From positions 434,001 to 498,000 of the forward strand of contig NZ_JAJERB010000002.1 of the NCBI RefSeq assembly GCF_020685205.1: a DNA stretch of 64,000 nt, given 5' to 3'. How positions within the stretch are numbered: the stretch's first letter is position 1; every line of letters begins with the position of its first letter. Position numbers and translations under genes: made by a program. This DNA is from Hymenobacter translucens. Its GTDB lineage: Bacteria; Bacteroidota; Bacteroidia; Cytophagales; Hymenobacteraceae. Of this stretch, positions 9,222 to 19,423 are shown in pieces. The notes under the pieces were generated by a model, which made no database searches, was not told where the DNA came from, and saw nothing but the letters and a program-made list of their open reading frames with translations.

Positions 9222-9484
9222 TCCAGCCCCGCGCCTGCTTTATTCAACAGAGGCTCCCGGGTGTGCAGACGGGCCGGTAAGCTCCTGTGTTTCCTACTGC
9301 CTGAGAGGCAACCGCTTGGCGGTTCGCTGGGAAGTGGTATCTTGCGCGCCCCGATTTTGTCGGCAGCTGATCCGTGCTGTTGCCGCCGACTGCGGGCTTT
9401 TCATTTCTTTCTTACCCAAACCACTTTCGCCGCGCCGAAAACCCTACCCTATGACCGGCGCGCAGCCTTCAACGCGTAGTTGCT

Positions 9485-10348
9485 ATGACGAAACTCAAGA
9501 AAACCAGTAAAACCAAGCTCGCCGACGAGAACCTCAACATGGGGAGCGGCAAGACCATCGTTCAGCCGAACATCAACGATAACAAGGTCACCTCTATCAG
9601 CGACATCCGCGAGAACACCCACGGGGAGCGCGGCGTGATGGTGGATGACGAGCAGCGCATCCGCAAAGCCTTTGTTGACAAGGACTGGAACGAAATCAAG
9701 ATTGCCGACTCCTGGCAGATCTTCAAGGTGATGGCCGAGTTCGTGGAAGGCTTCGAGAAGATGGGTAAGATTGGCCCTTGCGTCTCGATCTTCGGTTCGG
9801 CCCGCACCAAGCCCGACAACCCCTACTACAAGATGGCCGAGGAAATTGCGGCCAAGCTGGTGCGGCACGGCTACGGTGTTATCACCGGCGGCGGCCCCGG
9901 CATCATGGAGGCCGGCAACAAGGGCGCCCGCTCCGAGGGCGGCAAGTCGGTAGGTCTGAACATCGAGCTGCCTTTCGAGCAGACCCACAATATCTACATC
10001 GACTCCGACAAGGTTATCAACTTCGACTACTTCTTCGTCCGCAAGGTGATGTTCGTGAAGTACTCGCAGGGCTTTATCGGCATGCCCGGCGGCTTTGGCA
10101 CCCTCGACGAGCTGTTTGAGGCTGTTACCCTGATTCAAACCAAAAAAATCGGCCGCTTCCCCATCGTGCTGGTGGGTACCAAGTACTGGCAGGGCATGTT
10201 CGACTGGATTCAGCAGGTGATGCTGGAAGAGGAGAGCAACATCTCGCCCGAAGACATGAACCTGGTGCAGCTCGTCGACGACGCCGATTCGGCCGTGAAA
10301 ATCATCGACGAGTTCTACTCCAAGTACCTGCTCTCGCCCAACTTCTAA
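9485..10348 (+). CDS. LOG family (TIGR00730) phosphoribohydrolase
   Basis: A 287-residue protein of the LOG/YvdD superfamily, once called lysine decarboxylase. It has the diagnostic GGGPGIMEAGNKGA loop and PGGFGTLDELFE, which in characterised members bind nucleoside 5'-monophosphates and catalyse release of the free base (cytokinin-activating type). The N-terminal ~75 residues are an extension rich in Lys and charged residues before the Rossmann domain, which begins near VSIFGSARTKPDNPYY. Physiological substrate in bacteria is not settled; nucleotide salvage or housecleaning is likely. A terminator follows directly. Confidence 0.9.
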   Translation: MTKLKKTSKTKLADENLNMGSGKTIVQPNINDNKVTSISDIRENTHGERGVMVDDEQRIRKAFVDKDWNEIKIADSWQIFKVMAEFVEGFEKMGKIGPCVSIFGSARTKPDNPYYKMAEEIAAKLVRHGYGVITGGGPGIMEAGNKGARSEGGKSVGLNIELPFEQTHNIYIDSDKVINFDYFFVRKVMFVKYSQGFIGMPGGFGTLDELFEAVTLIQTKKIGRFPIVLVGTKYWQGMFDWIQQVMLEEESNISPEDMNLVQLVDDADSAVKIIDEFYSKYLLSPNF

Positions 10349-10370
10349 TCACGAAGCTGGCCGCAAGCCC

Positions 10371-10401
10371 AAGCCGGACCCTGCCAGGGTCCGGCTTTTT
10401 T
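10371..10401 (+). terminator. Rho-independent terminator after LOG gene
   Basis: An 11-bp GC-rich stem (10371-10381 with 10387-10397), a 5-nt loop, and a T-run to 10401, 22 bp after the stop codon. Confidence 0.88.
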
Positions 10402-10477
10402 GTTGGTGCCGCCCAACCTGACCCCGTGTTTGGCGGTTCTGGTTGCATCTTCGCGCTTTCCCTAACTCGCTGCCCTC

Positions 10478-11653
10478 TTGCCCGACGCTGCCTTCGACTA
10501 CGACTATCTGATTGCCGGCGGCGGCGCGGCGGGGCTGAGCCTGGCCTACTACCTGGTGCAGGAGCCCCGGCTGCGCGACAAGCGCATCCTGCTGCTGGAG
10601 CCCGAAGCCAAAGACCAGAACGACCGGACCTGGTCGTTCTGGACCGAGAAGCCCACGCCCTTCGACGGTATTGCCGTGCGGGAATGGCGGCAGCTGGCGT
10701 TCCGGAGTCCGGGCTTCGAGCAGATATTTCCCCTGAGCCGCTACCGGTACCAGACCATCCGGGGGATCGACTTCTACCGGTTCGTGCACGCGGTCCTGGC
10801 CGCCGCCCCGCAGGTTACGGTGGTCCGGGCCTCCGTCGAAAGCCTGGAAAACACGTCGGGCGGCGTAACGGCCCGTACCGGCGCCGGCAGCTTCGCGGCC
10901 CGCTACGCCTTCGACAGCCGTCCGCCGAAGCTTACCCAACGGCCCGACAAGTACCGCTACCTGCTCCAGCATTTCATTGGCTGGGAAGTGGAAACCGAGC
11001 AGGACGCGTTTGACCCGGCTACGGTGGAGTTCATGGACTTTCGGGGCGCCCAGCACCACGAGGCGCGGTTTATATACGTGCTGCCCTTTGCGCCGCGCCG
11101 GGCACTGGTGGAGTACACGCTGTTTTCCGGCCGGCTGCTGCCCGACGAAGCGTACGAGGCCGCCCTGCGCGACTACCTGACCAACACGCTGGGACTGACA
11201 AGCTACCGGATTGTGGAGCGGGAGCAGGGCGCCATCCCCATGACCGACCACCCGCTGCCCCTGCGCGACGGGGCTCACATCATTAACCTCGGCACCCGGG
11301 CCGGGCGTGCCAAGCCCAGCACCGGCTACGCGTTTCAGCGCATTCAGCAGCACTCCGAGCACCTCGTTAACGCCCTGGCTTCCACCGGTAAGCCCCCGCG
11401 TCGCCTCACCACCGACCAGCCCCAGTTCCGCCTGTTCGACACCCTGCTGCTCGATATCATGCAGCGCCGGGGCGAAACCACCCGCGACATTTTTACCGAG
11501 CTGTTTCAGCGCAACCCGCTGGAGCGGATGCTTGACTTCCTGGACGAGAAAACCAGCTGGCGGGAAAATTTCCTGATCCTGAACTCGGTGACGTCCGCTC
11601 CTTTCCTGCGCTCCATCCGGCACGTGCTGCGCGGCCGACCGGGAGTCAGGTAG
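10478..11653 (+). CDS. crtY: Lycopene cyclase (CrtY/CrtL family)
   Basis: Cyclises the ends of lycopene (or a related acyclic carotene) to beta-ionone rings in the membrane. A 391-residue flavoprotein starting at TTG 10478; no upstream ATG is in frame, and this start puts the dinucleotide-binding motif DYLIAGGGAAGLSLAYYL at residues 9-26, as expected. The lycopene-cyclase motif NDRTWSFW follows, then RGIDFYRFVHAVL, DSRPP, FMDFRG and the late TRAGRAKPSTGYAF segment, all family features. It stands alone here; crtB/crtI/crtZ genes are not adjacent. It fits a pigmented Hymenobacter-like host. Confidence 0.9.
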   Translation: MPDAAFDYDYLIAGGGAAGLSLAYYLVQEPRLRDKRILLLEPEAKDQNDRTWSFWTEKPTPFDGIAVREWRQLAFRSPGFEQIFPLSRYRYQTIRGIDFYRFVHAVLAAAPQVTVVRASVESLENTSGGVTARTGAGSFAARYAFDSRPPKLTQRPDKYRYLLQHFIGWEVETEQDAFDPATVEFMDFRGAQHHEARFIYVLPFAPRRALVEYTLFSGRLLPDEAYEAALRDYLTNTLGLTSYRIVEREQGAIPMTDHPLPLRDGAHIINLGTRAGRAKPSTGYAFQRIQQHSEHLVNALASTGKPPRRLTTDQPQFRLFDTLLLDIMQRRGETTRDIFTELFQRNPLERMLDFLDEKTSWRENFLILNSVTSAPFLRSIRHVLRGRPGVR

Positions 11654-11715
11654 AATAGCGTGGGCAGCGGCAAACTGAACTGACCCGGGATGGTTGAGCC
11701 TGTAATGTCCAAGTT

Positions 11716-12555
11716 ATGAAACCAGATCTGCTCACCCTGGCTTTACCCGCCGCTCCGCTCCAGCCCTGGGTCCGTGCCTACGTGCGCTACTACCTGCCGC
11801 AGGCCGGTGCGGAAACGCTCCAGAGTCACTATTTCCCCCTGGCCGATACGTTTCTGATCGGGGTCCGCCCCGGCTCGTTCAGCGTGCAGCTCCACGCGGA
11901 CTCGCCTCCACTGCCTACCAATTCCTGGAGCGTATTAGGACAGTACACCACCCGCTTCCGCCCGCAGCTGCGGGCACCGCTCGACGTCGTCGCCGTGCAG
12001 TTCCGGCCCGGTGGCTGCGCGGCGCTGCTGGGCGTGGATATGGCCGGGCTAATGAACAACGCCCGTCCGTTGGCGGAGCTGACTTCGCCCGCTACGCTGG
12101 CTACCCTGACCCCGGCTCTGGACCCGGCCGCTCCCCTGAGCTGCCTGGACGAGGCGCTGCTGACGCTGGCCGACGCGCCGGCAACCCGAAAAGCTCCCCG
12201 GGAGCTGCCCGCCATCCTGGCGCACGTCGAGGCGGAAGCCGGCCGGCCGACGGTAGCCGAGCTGGCCCGGCGCTTTCACGTCACCGAGCGGACGCTGCTT
12301 CGCTGGTACCGGCACGCGGTGGGCGTCGGGCCAAAGCAGTTTGGGCGAATCGTGCGCTTTGTACAGGCCGTGCAGGTGCTCGAGCAGACGTCGGAAGCGG
12401 GCTGGACCGAGGTGCTGCAGGCTTGTGGCTATACCGATCAGGCTCATTTTATCCGGGAGTTCCGGGCTTTCAGCGGCCAATCACCCGGGCAGTTTCGCAC
12501 CGGCTATGTGGTCACCCGGGAGCACCTGCGGGGTTTGCGCGAACTTGGGGAGTAG
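11716..12555 (+). CDS. AraC family transcriptional regulator
   Basis: A 279-residue cytoplasmic regulator. The N-terminal ~150 residues are a sensor domain of the DUF6597 kind (PWVRAYVRYYLPQAGAETL, then a beta-rich VVAVQFRPGGCAALLG). The C-terminal 100 residues hold the double helix-turn-helix: VAELARRFHVTERTLLRWYR and then LQACGYTDQAHFIREFRAFS with the usual GQSPGQFR end. Ligand and targets are unknown. It lies 62 bp after crtY on the same strand, but control of carotenoid synthesis would be speculation. Confidence 0.88.
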   Translation: MKPDLLTLALPAAPLQPWVRAYVRYYLPQAGAETLQSHYFPLADTFLIGVRPGSFSVQLHADSPPLPTNSWSVLGQYTTRFRPQLRAPLDVVAVQFRPGGCAALLGVDMAGLMNNARPLAELTSPATLATLTPALDPAAPLSCLDEALLTLADAPATRKAPRELPAILAHVEAEAGRPTVAELARRFHVTERTLLRWYRHAVGVGPKQFGRIVRFVQAVQVLEQTSEAGWTEVLQACGYTDQAHFIREFRAFSGQSPGQFRTGYVVTREHLRGLRELGE

Positions 12556-12688
12556 CGGAAGAAAGCAGAAGCGCCGGGGGTGTTCCGCTACGGTATGACC
12601 CAAAGCCTTGAATGGAACGCGGAAAACGTGCTTCGGTACCTCGCAGACCCGATTCGACGGACAGCCGGCCCCGGCTACAACCGGGAGA

Positions 12689-12708
12689 CCTCACATCTAT
12701 ATGTGAGG
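12689..12708. promoter_or_regulatory. Palindromic hairpin downstream of AraC gene
   Basis: Perfect 8-bp arms (CCTCACAT/ATGTGAGG) around a 4-nt loop, 133 bp past the AraC-type gene and 96 bp ahead of the next ATG. No T-run follows, so an operator or mRNA structure is as likely as a terminator. Confidence 0.35.
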
Positions 12709-12803
12709 CAAGGCGGGGGCAATTGTCCGATTTATACAATACCGGGCGGGGGTAGGCAGAGTTCTTTTGCTGTATACCATTTCCTCACTTTATCTCGCCG
12801 GTT

Positions 12804-13586
12804 ATGAATGTACGCATCCGCCCCGCCGACCCGTCTGCTTCCCGTGCCGCCCGGTCGCGCCCCGCTTACCTGCTTCGCTTGCTGCTCGTTCTGGTATGGG
12901 CCGGGCTGCTGACGCCCGTGCTCACCTCCTGCGAGGAAGAGAACCTCGAAACCCAGGCTCCTGACCGTACTCCCTACACCGGCGAGTGGTCGGGGCAGCT
13001 TATGTGGGGTACGCTGGGCCCCCGCGACCGGGTGGAGCTGACGCTGCGGGCAACCGCCGGTAGCAGCGCCGAAACGATGGAAGGCAGCATACTTTTCGTC
13101 ACCGACCAGGTGCGCCGCCCGGTCACGGTGCAGTGGGACCGCCGTGCGGCCAAGTGGAACCTGACGTTTAACTACCCCAACGCCTCCGAGCGCAACGCGG
13201 TAATCGGCCTGTCCAACAACGCGCTACGCCTCGATTACCAGGATGGGGCCAACCAGAACTACTTCGCCAACCTCAACGATGCCCGCGACGAATGGGTAGG
13301 AACCTGGAACGGGAATCTGGCCTGCGTCAGCGGGGCCGGTCGCAGCTATGCCTGGGCAATCCGGAAAACCACAAGCCGTACCGGGCTTGAAATTGCCAAC
13401 GCCGGCGCGCCGGGTACCGTCATCAGCCAGGGAGATTTACGAGAGGGGCGGATGACGGGTAACGCCGCCATCAGCAGCACGTCGTACAACTACACGCTGA
13501 GCTACGTTTCCTTTACCAGCCGCCTCAACATCGGTGCCACCGCAGTGGGCACGAGCGATGCCTGCACCGGCGACCTGAGCCGGTAG
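12804..13586 (+). CDS. Lipoprotein of unknown function
   Basis: A 260-residue protein with a long Arg-rich n-region (residues 1-27), a hydrophobic segment (LLRLLLVLVWAGLLTPV) and lipobox VLTSC, so it is probably lipid-anchored. The mature part looks all-beta, with a GEWSGQLMWG motif near its start and a second EWVGTWNGNLACVSG half-repeat at about residues 165-185, suggesting two similar sheets (lipocalin-like or repeat domains). No named family recognised. It is monocistronic and followed by a terminator. Confidence 0.72.
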   Translation: MNVRIRPADPSASRAARSRPAYLLRLLLVLVWAGLLTPVLTSCEEENLETQAPDRTPYTGEWSGQLMWGTLGPRDRVELTLRATAGSSAETMEGSILFVTDQVRRPVTVQWDRRAAKWNLTFNYPNASERNAVIGLSNNALRLDYQDGANQNYFANLNDARDEWVGTWNGNLACVSGAGRSYAWAIRKTTSRTGLEIANAGAPGTVISQGDLREGRMTGNAAISSTSYNYTLSYVSFTSRLNIGATAVGTSDACTGDLSR

Positions 13587-13614
13587 GCGCTGTCCGCCCG
13601 GTTTTGATTGATGG

Positions 13615-13652
13615 GCGCCCGCCCCTGCATCGACAGGGTGCGGGCGCTTCTT
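13615..13652 (+). terminator. Terminator after lipoprotein gene
   Basis: GCGCCCGC pairs with GCGGGCGC and CCCTG with CAGGG, with a small bulge, around a 6-nt loop; TTCTTTT follows. It is 28 bp after the stop. Confidence 0.75.
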
Positions 13653-13668
13653 TTAAGGGCCTGCTAGG

Positions 13669-14469
13669 CTATGCTGGTGGGATAGAGGTAGGCACCAGGC
13701 TGGCCTCGTCTTCCAGCCACGCCCGCGCGGCAGCCACCGTAGCACGGCTGAGCGGCTGCAGCTGGGGTACCGGCGATGATAGGTTGAGCAGGTAGCCAGG
13801 CATGTCCGGCAGGTTGTCGAGGTCGTGGGTTATGCAGAGCACTGTTTTGCCCTCCGTTTCCACCCAGTCCCGCATCAGGCGGAAAATCCGGCGCCGGTAG
13901 TACACGTCAAGCTGCTGGGTGGGCTCGTCAAGCAGGCAGAGCGGGCTGTCCTGTAGCGACAGCTGAGCCAGCCACACCAGCTGCTGCTCTCCGCCCGAAA
14001 GCAGCGTAAAATCCCGCCGGACCAGGTGCGCGGCGCCCACGCGAACCAGGGCGGCTTCGGCCAGCGTGTAGTCGGCCGGGCCATAGGCGCTCAGCAGGCG
14101 CTGATGGCGGTAGCGGCCCATCACGACCAGCTCGCGCACGGTAATGGAAAAGCCGACCGAGCTGCGCTGGGGCAGGTAGGCCAGCAGTCCTTCGGCGGCG
14201 GGCCGGCGCACCGCCCGCAGGTCCCGGCCCTGCACGCTGATCGTGCCCTGGTAGGGCAACTGGCCCGTCAGCGTCCGAAACAGCGTGGTTTTGCCGCAGC
14301 CGTTGTGCCCCACGATGGCCACGAAAGCCGGCCCGGGCACGCACAAAAAAAGGTTGCGAAGCAGAACGCGCTGTTCATACCCCGCAACCAGATTTTCAAT
14401 TTTGAGAGCCGATTGTTGATGGTTGAGTGTTAATTCCGGGTTGCCGTGCGTGACTCCATTTGGTTTCAT
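13669..14469 (-). CDS. Orphan FecE-type ABC transporter ATP-binding protein
   Basis: A 266-residue ATPase. Walker A GHNGCGKTT (about residue 54), Q-loop YLPQRSSVGF, signature LSGGEQQLVWLAQ, Walker B LCLLDEPTQQLD and H-loop THDLD are all intact. The overall pattern, including the GFSITVREL and MGRYRHQ segments, is that of iron-siderophore/cobalamin importers (FecE, BtuD). No FecCD permease or binding protein is beside it, so the partner must be encoded elsewhere. The start is uncertain: the ATG at 14469 gives a 25-residue leader ahead of LKIENLVAGYE, and part of that leader overlaps a repetitive AT-rich tract, so a downstream start is possible. Confidence 0.85.
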   Translation of the reverse strand: MKPNGVTHGNPELTLNHQQSALKIENLVAGYEQRVLLRNLFLCVPGPAFVAIVGHNGCGKTTLFRTLTGQLPYQGTISVQGRDLRAVRRPAAEGLLAYLPQRSSVGFSITVRELVVMGRYRHQRLLSAYGPADYTLAEAALVRVGAAHLVRRDFTLLSGGEQQLVWLAQLSLQDSPLCLLDEPTQQLDVYYRRRIFRLMRDWVETEGKTVLCITHDLDNLPDMPGYLLNLSSPVPQLQPLSRATVAAARAWLEDEASLVPTSIPPA

Positions 14470-14505
14470 CCGACAATCAACAATCAGCTCTCAACAATTA
14501 CCAAT
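14405..14505. repeat. AT-rich imperfect inverted repeat
   Basis: About 14409-14433 (CGATTGTTGATGGTTGAG) and 14471-14499 (ACAATCAACAATCAGCTC) are imperfect reverse complements. The pair spans the putative start of the ABC ATPase gene and the gap before the DUF2795 gene. It looks like degenerate intergenic repeat DNA. Confidence 0.45.
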
Positions 14506-14515
14506 CAGCCAAGCA

Positions 14516-14737
14516 CTAGTACTCGTCTTCGTTGAACATGAAGTCTTCCTTGGTCGGGTAGTCCGGCCATACTTCCTCAATGTTTTCGTAAGGCTGACCG
14601 TCGTCCTCCAGGGCCTGCAGGTTCTCTACCACTTCCATCGGAGCGCCCGAGCGGATGGAGTAATCAATCAGTTCATCCTTGGTGGCGGGCCAGGGGGCAT
14701 CTTCCAGATAAGAGGCAAGTTCCAGAGTCCAGTACAT
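14516..14737 (-). CDS. DUF2795 domain protein
   Basis: A 73-residue acidic cytoplasmic protein starting at ATG 14737 (MYWTLELASYLEDAPWPATK). DUF2795 members have this WTLxLASYLEDAPWPATKDELIDYS pattern, followed here by GAPMEVVENLQALEDDGQPY and an acidic EDFMFNEDEY tail. A longer in-frame reading to 14842 exists but its extra N-terminus lacks family similarity and covers the promoter. Function unknown; the gene is well conserved in Bacteroidota. Confidence 0.88.
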   Translation of the reverse strand: MYWTLELASYLEDAPWPATKDELIDYSIRSGAPMEVVENLQALEDDGQPYENIEEVWPDYPTKEDFMFNEDEY

Positions 14738-14765
14738 AGTCGTGTGTGCTACAAAAAAAGGTTGG

Positions 14766-14773
14766 CAAAAGTA
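14766..14773 (-). promoter_or_regulatory. Candidate -7 box for DUF2795 gene
   Basis: Minus-strand TACTTTTG matches TAnnTTTG exactly, 28 bp before the chosen ATG at 14737. It also argues against the longer start at 14842. Confidence 0.5.
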
Positions 14774-14866
14774 AATATTTGACAGCAATATACCGCGACC
14801 AGGGCGGAATGCGCTGCCGGACAAGCCGGCTATCAGCGACAACGTAAATTACTGCCTAATGTTGGG

Positions 14867-16165
14867 TCAGGCGGGCAGCCGTTGGCGCAATAGCTCGATC
14901 AGCTCGTTCTTGGTGCGGATTTTCCGCTCAAACGTCCGGATCTTGCCCTGCAGCATGGTTCGGAAGGCCTCATTGCCGGGCGCAGCGCTGAGCTTGCCCA
15001 GGTTTTCTTCCAGCACTTCCAGCTCCTGCCGGTCGTACTTGATGAAGTCGCGCAGGGCCTGCACGCGCACGTTCACCTGCTCCTCGGGCGTCTCGGCTAC
15101 GGCGGGCTGGCGCTTGCGGATAAAGTGCTCCAGGGAGCTGAACTCGAATACTTTGTCGCAGGCCAGGGTAAACTGCTCCCACACCCGGTCCGATTCCTCC
15201 CCGCGCACGGGACCTACCTTTTTCCAGGCGGCCTGCAGCTCCTTGGCCCGGGCCACCGCCTCGGACGGGGGGCGCTGTAGCAGGGCGTTGGCTTCGGCTA
15301 CCAAGGCGCGCTTGCGGGCCAGGTTGTCTTCGCCGCTGCTGCCGGCCGCCTCGGGCCGCTGGGTGCTGATGTGCACTTTCAGGCGCTCAAAGAAGTGGTT
15401 GTGCGCCGCCCGGAAACGGGTCCACAGCTCGTTGGCCTGCTTGCGGGGCAACGAGCCGCCTACTTCCTTCCAGGCCGACTGCAGCTCCTTGAGCTGCCGG
15501 GTCGTGTCCTCGAAGTCGTTGGAGTTCTGCAGGGCCTCCGACTTGTGAATCAGCTCCCGGTACTTGTCGACCACGCGGTTGGCCATCGACTTCTTATCGG
15601 CCTGGAACTCCTTCTTGCGGGCAAAGAAGTGGTCGAGCGCGCCCTGAAACCGGGTTTCCAATTCGTCGGTCAGCTGCTTGTCCACGGGGCCGGTCTTGAT
15701 CCAGGCGGCGCGCAGCTCCTTGATTTTCTCCACGGCGGCCACCCAGTCCACGGTGCTGGCCAGCTCCTCGGCTTCCTTGATCAGGTTGATCTTGGTGCCC
15801 AGGTTCTTTTCGCGGTTGCGCGCCACCGTTACCTTGATGGACTCTTCGGCTTCGGTGAGGCGGCGGTGCAGGCTCTCGAAGTCGCCCAGACCGTCGTAGG
15901 AAGCTACCTGCTCCTTGAGGTGCAGGGCCTTCATCAGAAACGAGCCTTTGTTGTCGGACTGCTCGATCTTGGCAAGCAGTTCCTCGACTTTGGCGCGGAA
16001 GGTTTCGAAACGCTGGGCGAAGTAGCGCAGGGACGCTTCTTCGGACTCTTTTACCAGCCCTACCTGCCGGGCGGGCAAATCCATGAACGGGCGAAGCCAC
16101 ACCTGGTCGCCCTCGATGTAGCCATAGCGGCGGGCTTCGGCCAGCAAGTGGTCATGTTGTTCCAT
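14867..16165 (-). CDS. DUF349 domain protein
   Basis: A 432-residue, highly charged, helical protein made of repeated DUF349 units of about 75 residues; each unit contains a Trp-Lys pair in a helix (LRAAWIKTGPVDKQ, LQSAWKEVGGSLPRK, LQAAWKKVGPVRGE) and a following R/K-rich helix ending in FF.RKKEF or NHFFERLK. The C-terminus is a predicted coiled coil (LEVLEENLGKLS...IRTFERKIRTKNELIELLRQ). Some DUF349 proteins have been reported to affect RNA metabolism or stress growth, but the molecular role is not settled. It is monocistronic and divergent from ettA. Confidence 0.9.
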   Translation of the reverse strand: MEQHDHLLAEARRYGYIEGDQVWLRPFMDLPARQVGLVKESEEASLRYFAQRFETFRAKVEELLAKIEQSDNKGSFLMKALHLKEQVASYDGLGDFESLHRRLTEAEESIKVTVARNREKNLGTKINLIKEAEELASTVDWVAAVEKIKELRAAWIKTGPVDKQLTDELETRFQGALDHFFARKKEFQADKKSMANRVVDKYRELIHKSEALQNSNDFEDTTRQLKELQSAWKEVGGSLPRKQANELWTRFRAAHNHFFERLKVHISTQRPEAAGSSGEDNLARKRALVAEANALLQRPPSEAVARAKELQAAWKKVGPVRGEESDRVWEQFTLACDKVFEFSSLEHFIRKRQPAVAETPEEQVNVRVQALRDFIKYDRQELEVLEENLGKLSAAPGNEAFRTMLQGKIRTFERKIRTKNELIELLRQRLPA

Positions 16166-16303
16166 AAAGCGAATAACTCGGGCGGATACGGTGGTTTGTC
16201 GGCCGGTGGAAAGGAGTAGCCTGGTACAAGTTTACGGGAACCGGGGCAAATAAGCCGCTCCCGCGGGCGGTTAAAGTACTTCGGAAACCAGGGACTGGTT
16301 GCC

Positions 16304-16311
16304 TACCTTTG
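16304..16311 (+). promoter_or_regulatory. Candidate -7 box for ettA
   Basis: TACCTTTG, a TAnnTTTG match, 61 bp upstream of the chosen ettA ATG at 16372. Its presence supports the shorter start over the ATG at 16315 region. Confidence 0.45.
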
Positions 16312-16371
16312 ACGAATGCAGGGCTTTTCGGGTCCGGCTTTCCGTTCGAATCTATCAACCTTTCCCCTTAC

Positions 16372-18036
<1,665 letters not shown>

Positions 18037-18054
18037 CCGGTTTACACCAATAGT

Positions 18055-18090
18055 CAACGAGCCGCCGGAAGCATATCCGGCGGCTCGTTG
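18055..18090. terminator. Convergent terminator after ettA
   Basis: A perfect 15-bp stem (18055-18069 with 18076-18090) and a 6-nt loop between convergent genes, 18 bp after the ettA stop. Confidence 0.82.
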
Positions 18091-18093
18091 CAT

Positions 18094-18402
18094 TTACCGG
18101 ACTACCGGCTCGTCGGGCAATACTTCGGCCTCGAACCCGGCATCCCGCACCAGCTGAATCAGGCTGGCGGGATGAATGAACTCGTTGGCGCACTCAATTC
18201 GCAGAATCCGGTCACGGTCTTCAAGGTCGAAGTTGGCCCGGCACTCTTGGTAGGCGGCATGGATCCGGGTCAGCAGGGCCTTGGCGTGGCGGCGGCTGCG
18301 CACGTTGGTTTTGAATACTTCGACCATAACGCGGACTTGCTTGGGCACGGACGGACTGGGGGTGGGCCCGTAGTCGGGTGACCGGGCGAGGTTAATCAGC
18401 AT
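18094..18402 (-). CDS. Small HMA-fold-like hypothetical protein
   Basis: Up to 102 residues. The conserved-looking part starts at MVEVFKTNV (ATG 18327) and has the alternating strand/helix pattern of a ferredoxin-like HMA fold (VEVFKTNV..AKALLTRIHAAY..ANFDLEDRDRILRIE..SLIQLVRDAGFEAEVL), but without the metal-binding Cys pair. Similar small proteins occur in Bacteroidota without known function. The longer ATG at 18402 overlaps the stop of the upstream DoxX gene by 11 bp, which could mean translational coupling; the start is therefore uncertain. It is the last gene of a five-gene leftward cluster. Confidence 0.7.
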   Translation of the reverse strand: MLINLARSPDYGPTPSPSVPKQVRVMVEVFKTNVRSRRHAKALLTRIHAAYQECRANFDLEDRDRILRIECANEFIHPASLIQLVRDAGFEAEVLPDEPVVR

Positions 18403-18823
18403 AGCGGTACTCCGACGACCCGGTTTTCTTCCAGAGATAATACGACAGCAGCATCACCGCCAGAAAAATCAGGGGAGACAAAATAAGAATCGTGCTGTCG
18501 CCGGCGGAGGCCCGGGCCGCGCAGGCGCCGAGCAGGGTAAAGGTGATGCCGGCGTAGGCCCACTCCTTGAGGGTGCGGAACCACGGCTGCACCAGCGCCA
18601 CTGCCGCCAGCACCTTGCCGGCTCCGATAACCGTCAGGACGTGCACCGGGTAGCCCAGGTGGCGCATGATTTGCTGGCCTTCGGGACGGAATAATGCTTC
18701 TGCAATGCCGGCCATAAGCAGCAGCAGGGCAAACAGGCCGGTTACGGACCAGTACAGCGTCCGGAGGGTTTTGGTCCGGCGCAATGCCTGCCTACTAGAA
18801 ATGGGGAGCGTGATGACGTGCAT
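18392..18823 (-). CDS. DoxX-like family membrane protein
   Basis: A 143-residue integral membrane protein with four predicted helices: LYWSVTGLFALLLLMAGI, VLTVIGAGKVLAAVALV, WAYAGITFTLLGACAARA and ILSPLIFLAVMLLSYYLW. The YWSVTGLF start, the MRHLGYP segment and the LKEWAYAGITF loop are typical of DoxX-like proteins in Bacteroidota. These small proteins are associated with redox or thiol stress and are often next to regulators and VOC proteins. It is a paralogue of the gene at 19424-19828 in the same cluster. Confidence 0.85.
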   Translation of the reverse strand: MHVITLPISSRQALRRTKTLRTLYWSVTGLFALLLLMAGIAEALFRPEGQQIMRHLGYPVHVLTVIGAGKVLAAVALVQPWFRTLKEWAYAGITFTLLGACAARASAGDSTILILSPLIFLAVMLLSYYLWKKTGSSEYRYAD

Positions 18824-18845
18824 GGCTTCTAATTGTAAAAGTGAG

Positions 18846-19385
18846 TTAGCTGCGAACGGGGCGGTAGGTAAGCATCAGCACGCCCGAGCTGGTGGCGTAG
18901 CTGCTTACCAGCTCCAGGGTGGCCGCGGCTTCTTCGGTAAACAGGCGCAGACCGACGCCCAGCACCAGCGGGTGCACCATGAGGCGGTATTCGTCGATCA
19001 GGTCGTGCTGCATCAGGGTGCGGACGAGCTGCCCGCTGCCGTAAATCAGCAGGTTCTGCCCGTTCTGCTCCCGCAGCTCCCGCACGGCTTCGGCCACGTC
19101 AGCTGGCAGAAGGGTAGCATTCCACTCCGCCGCTTTGAGCGTGCGGGAAGCCACGAACTTGGGCAGGGCGTTCATCCGGTCGGCAAACCCGTCCTCATCC
19201 GTCATGGTGGGCCAGGCGGCGGCAAAGCCCTGGTAGGTGACGCGGCCCAGCAGTAGGGCGTCGCTGGCGAAGAGCAGGTCCCGCTGGGCTTTGCCCACTT
19301 CCTCGTTGAAGTAAGGGCCGGTCCAGGCCGGGTTTTCCATCACGCCGTCGAGCGTGAGGTACATGGCGACAACGACGTTTCGCAT
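18846..19385 (-). CDS. Dihydrofolate reductase family protein (RibD C-terminal-like)
   Basis: A 179-residue NADPH-dependent reductase-fold protein of the YwjB/RibD C-terminal group. It begins with VVVAMYLTLDGVMENPAWTG, has LLLGRVTYQGFAAAWP, the KFVASRTL strand, the cofactor-binding LLIYGSGQLVRTLMQHDLIDEYRL and VHPLVLGVGLRLF. These features are typical of stand-alone members, whose substrates are mostly unknown; it is not a classical folA enzyme. It lies between two DoxX genes, which suggests a shared response regulon. Confidence 0.9.
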   Translation of the reverse strand: MRNVVVAMYLTLDGVMENPAWTGPYFNEEVGKAQRDLLFASDALLLGRVTYQGFAAAWPTMTDEDGFADRMNALPKFVASRTLKAAEWNATLLPADVAEAVRELREQNGQNLLIYGSGQLVRTLMQHDLIDEYRLMVHPLVLGVGLRLFTEEAAATLELVSSYATSSGVLMLTYRPVRS

Positions 19386-19423
19386 GGGTAGAAGAATAAA
19401 GGATAAGCGCTAATAACCAGGGC

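Noticed and set aside
9222..9484. Possible riboswitch upstream of the LOG gene
   Set aside because: Only a small local hairpin (around 9307-9323) is visible; no recognised aptamer consensus.
10349..11623. A 424-residue minus-strand frame over the lycopene cyclase gene
   Set aside because: Shadow of crtY on the opposite strand; no recognisable motifs.
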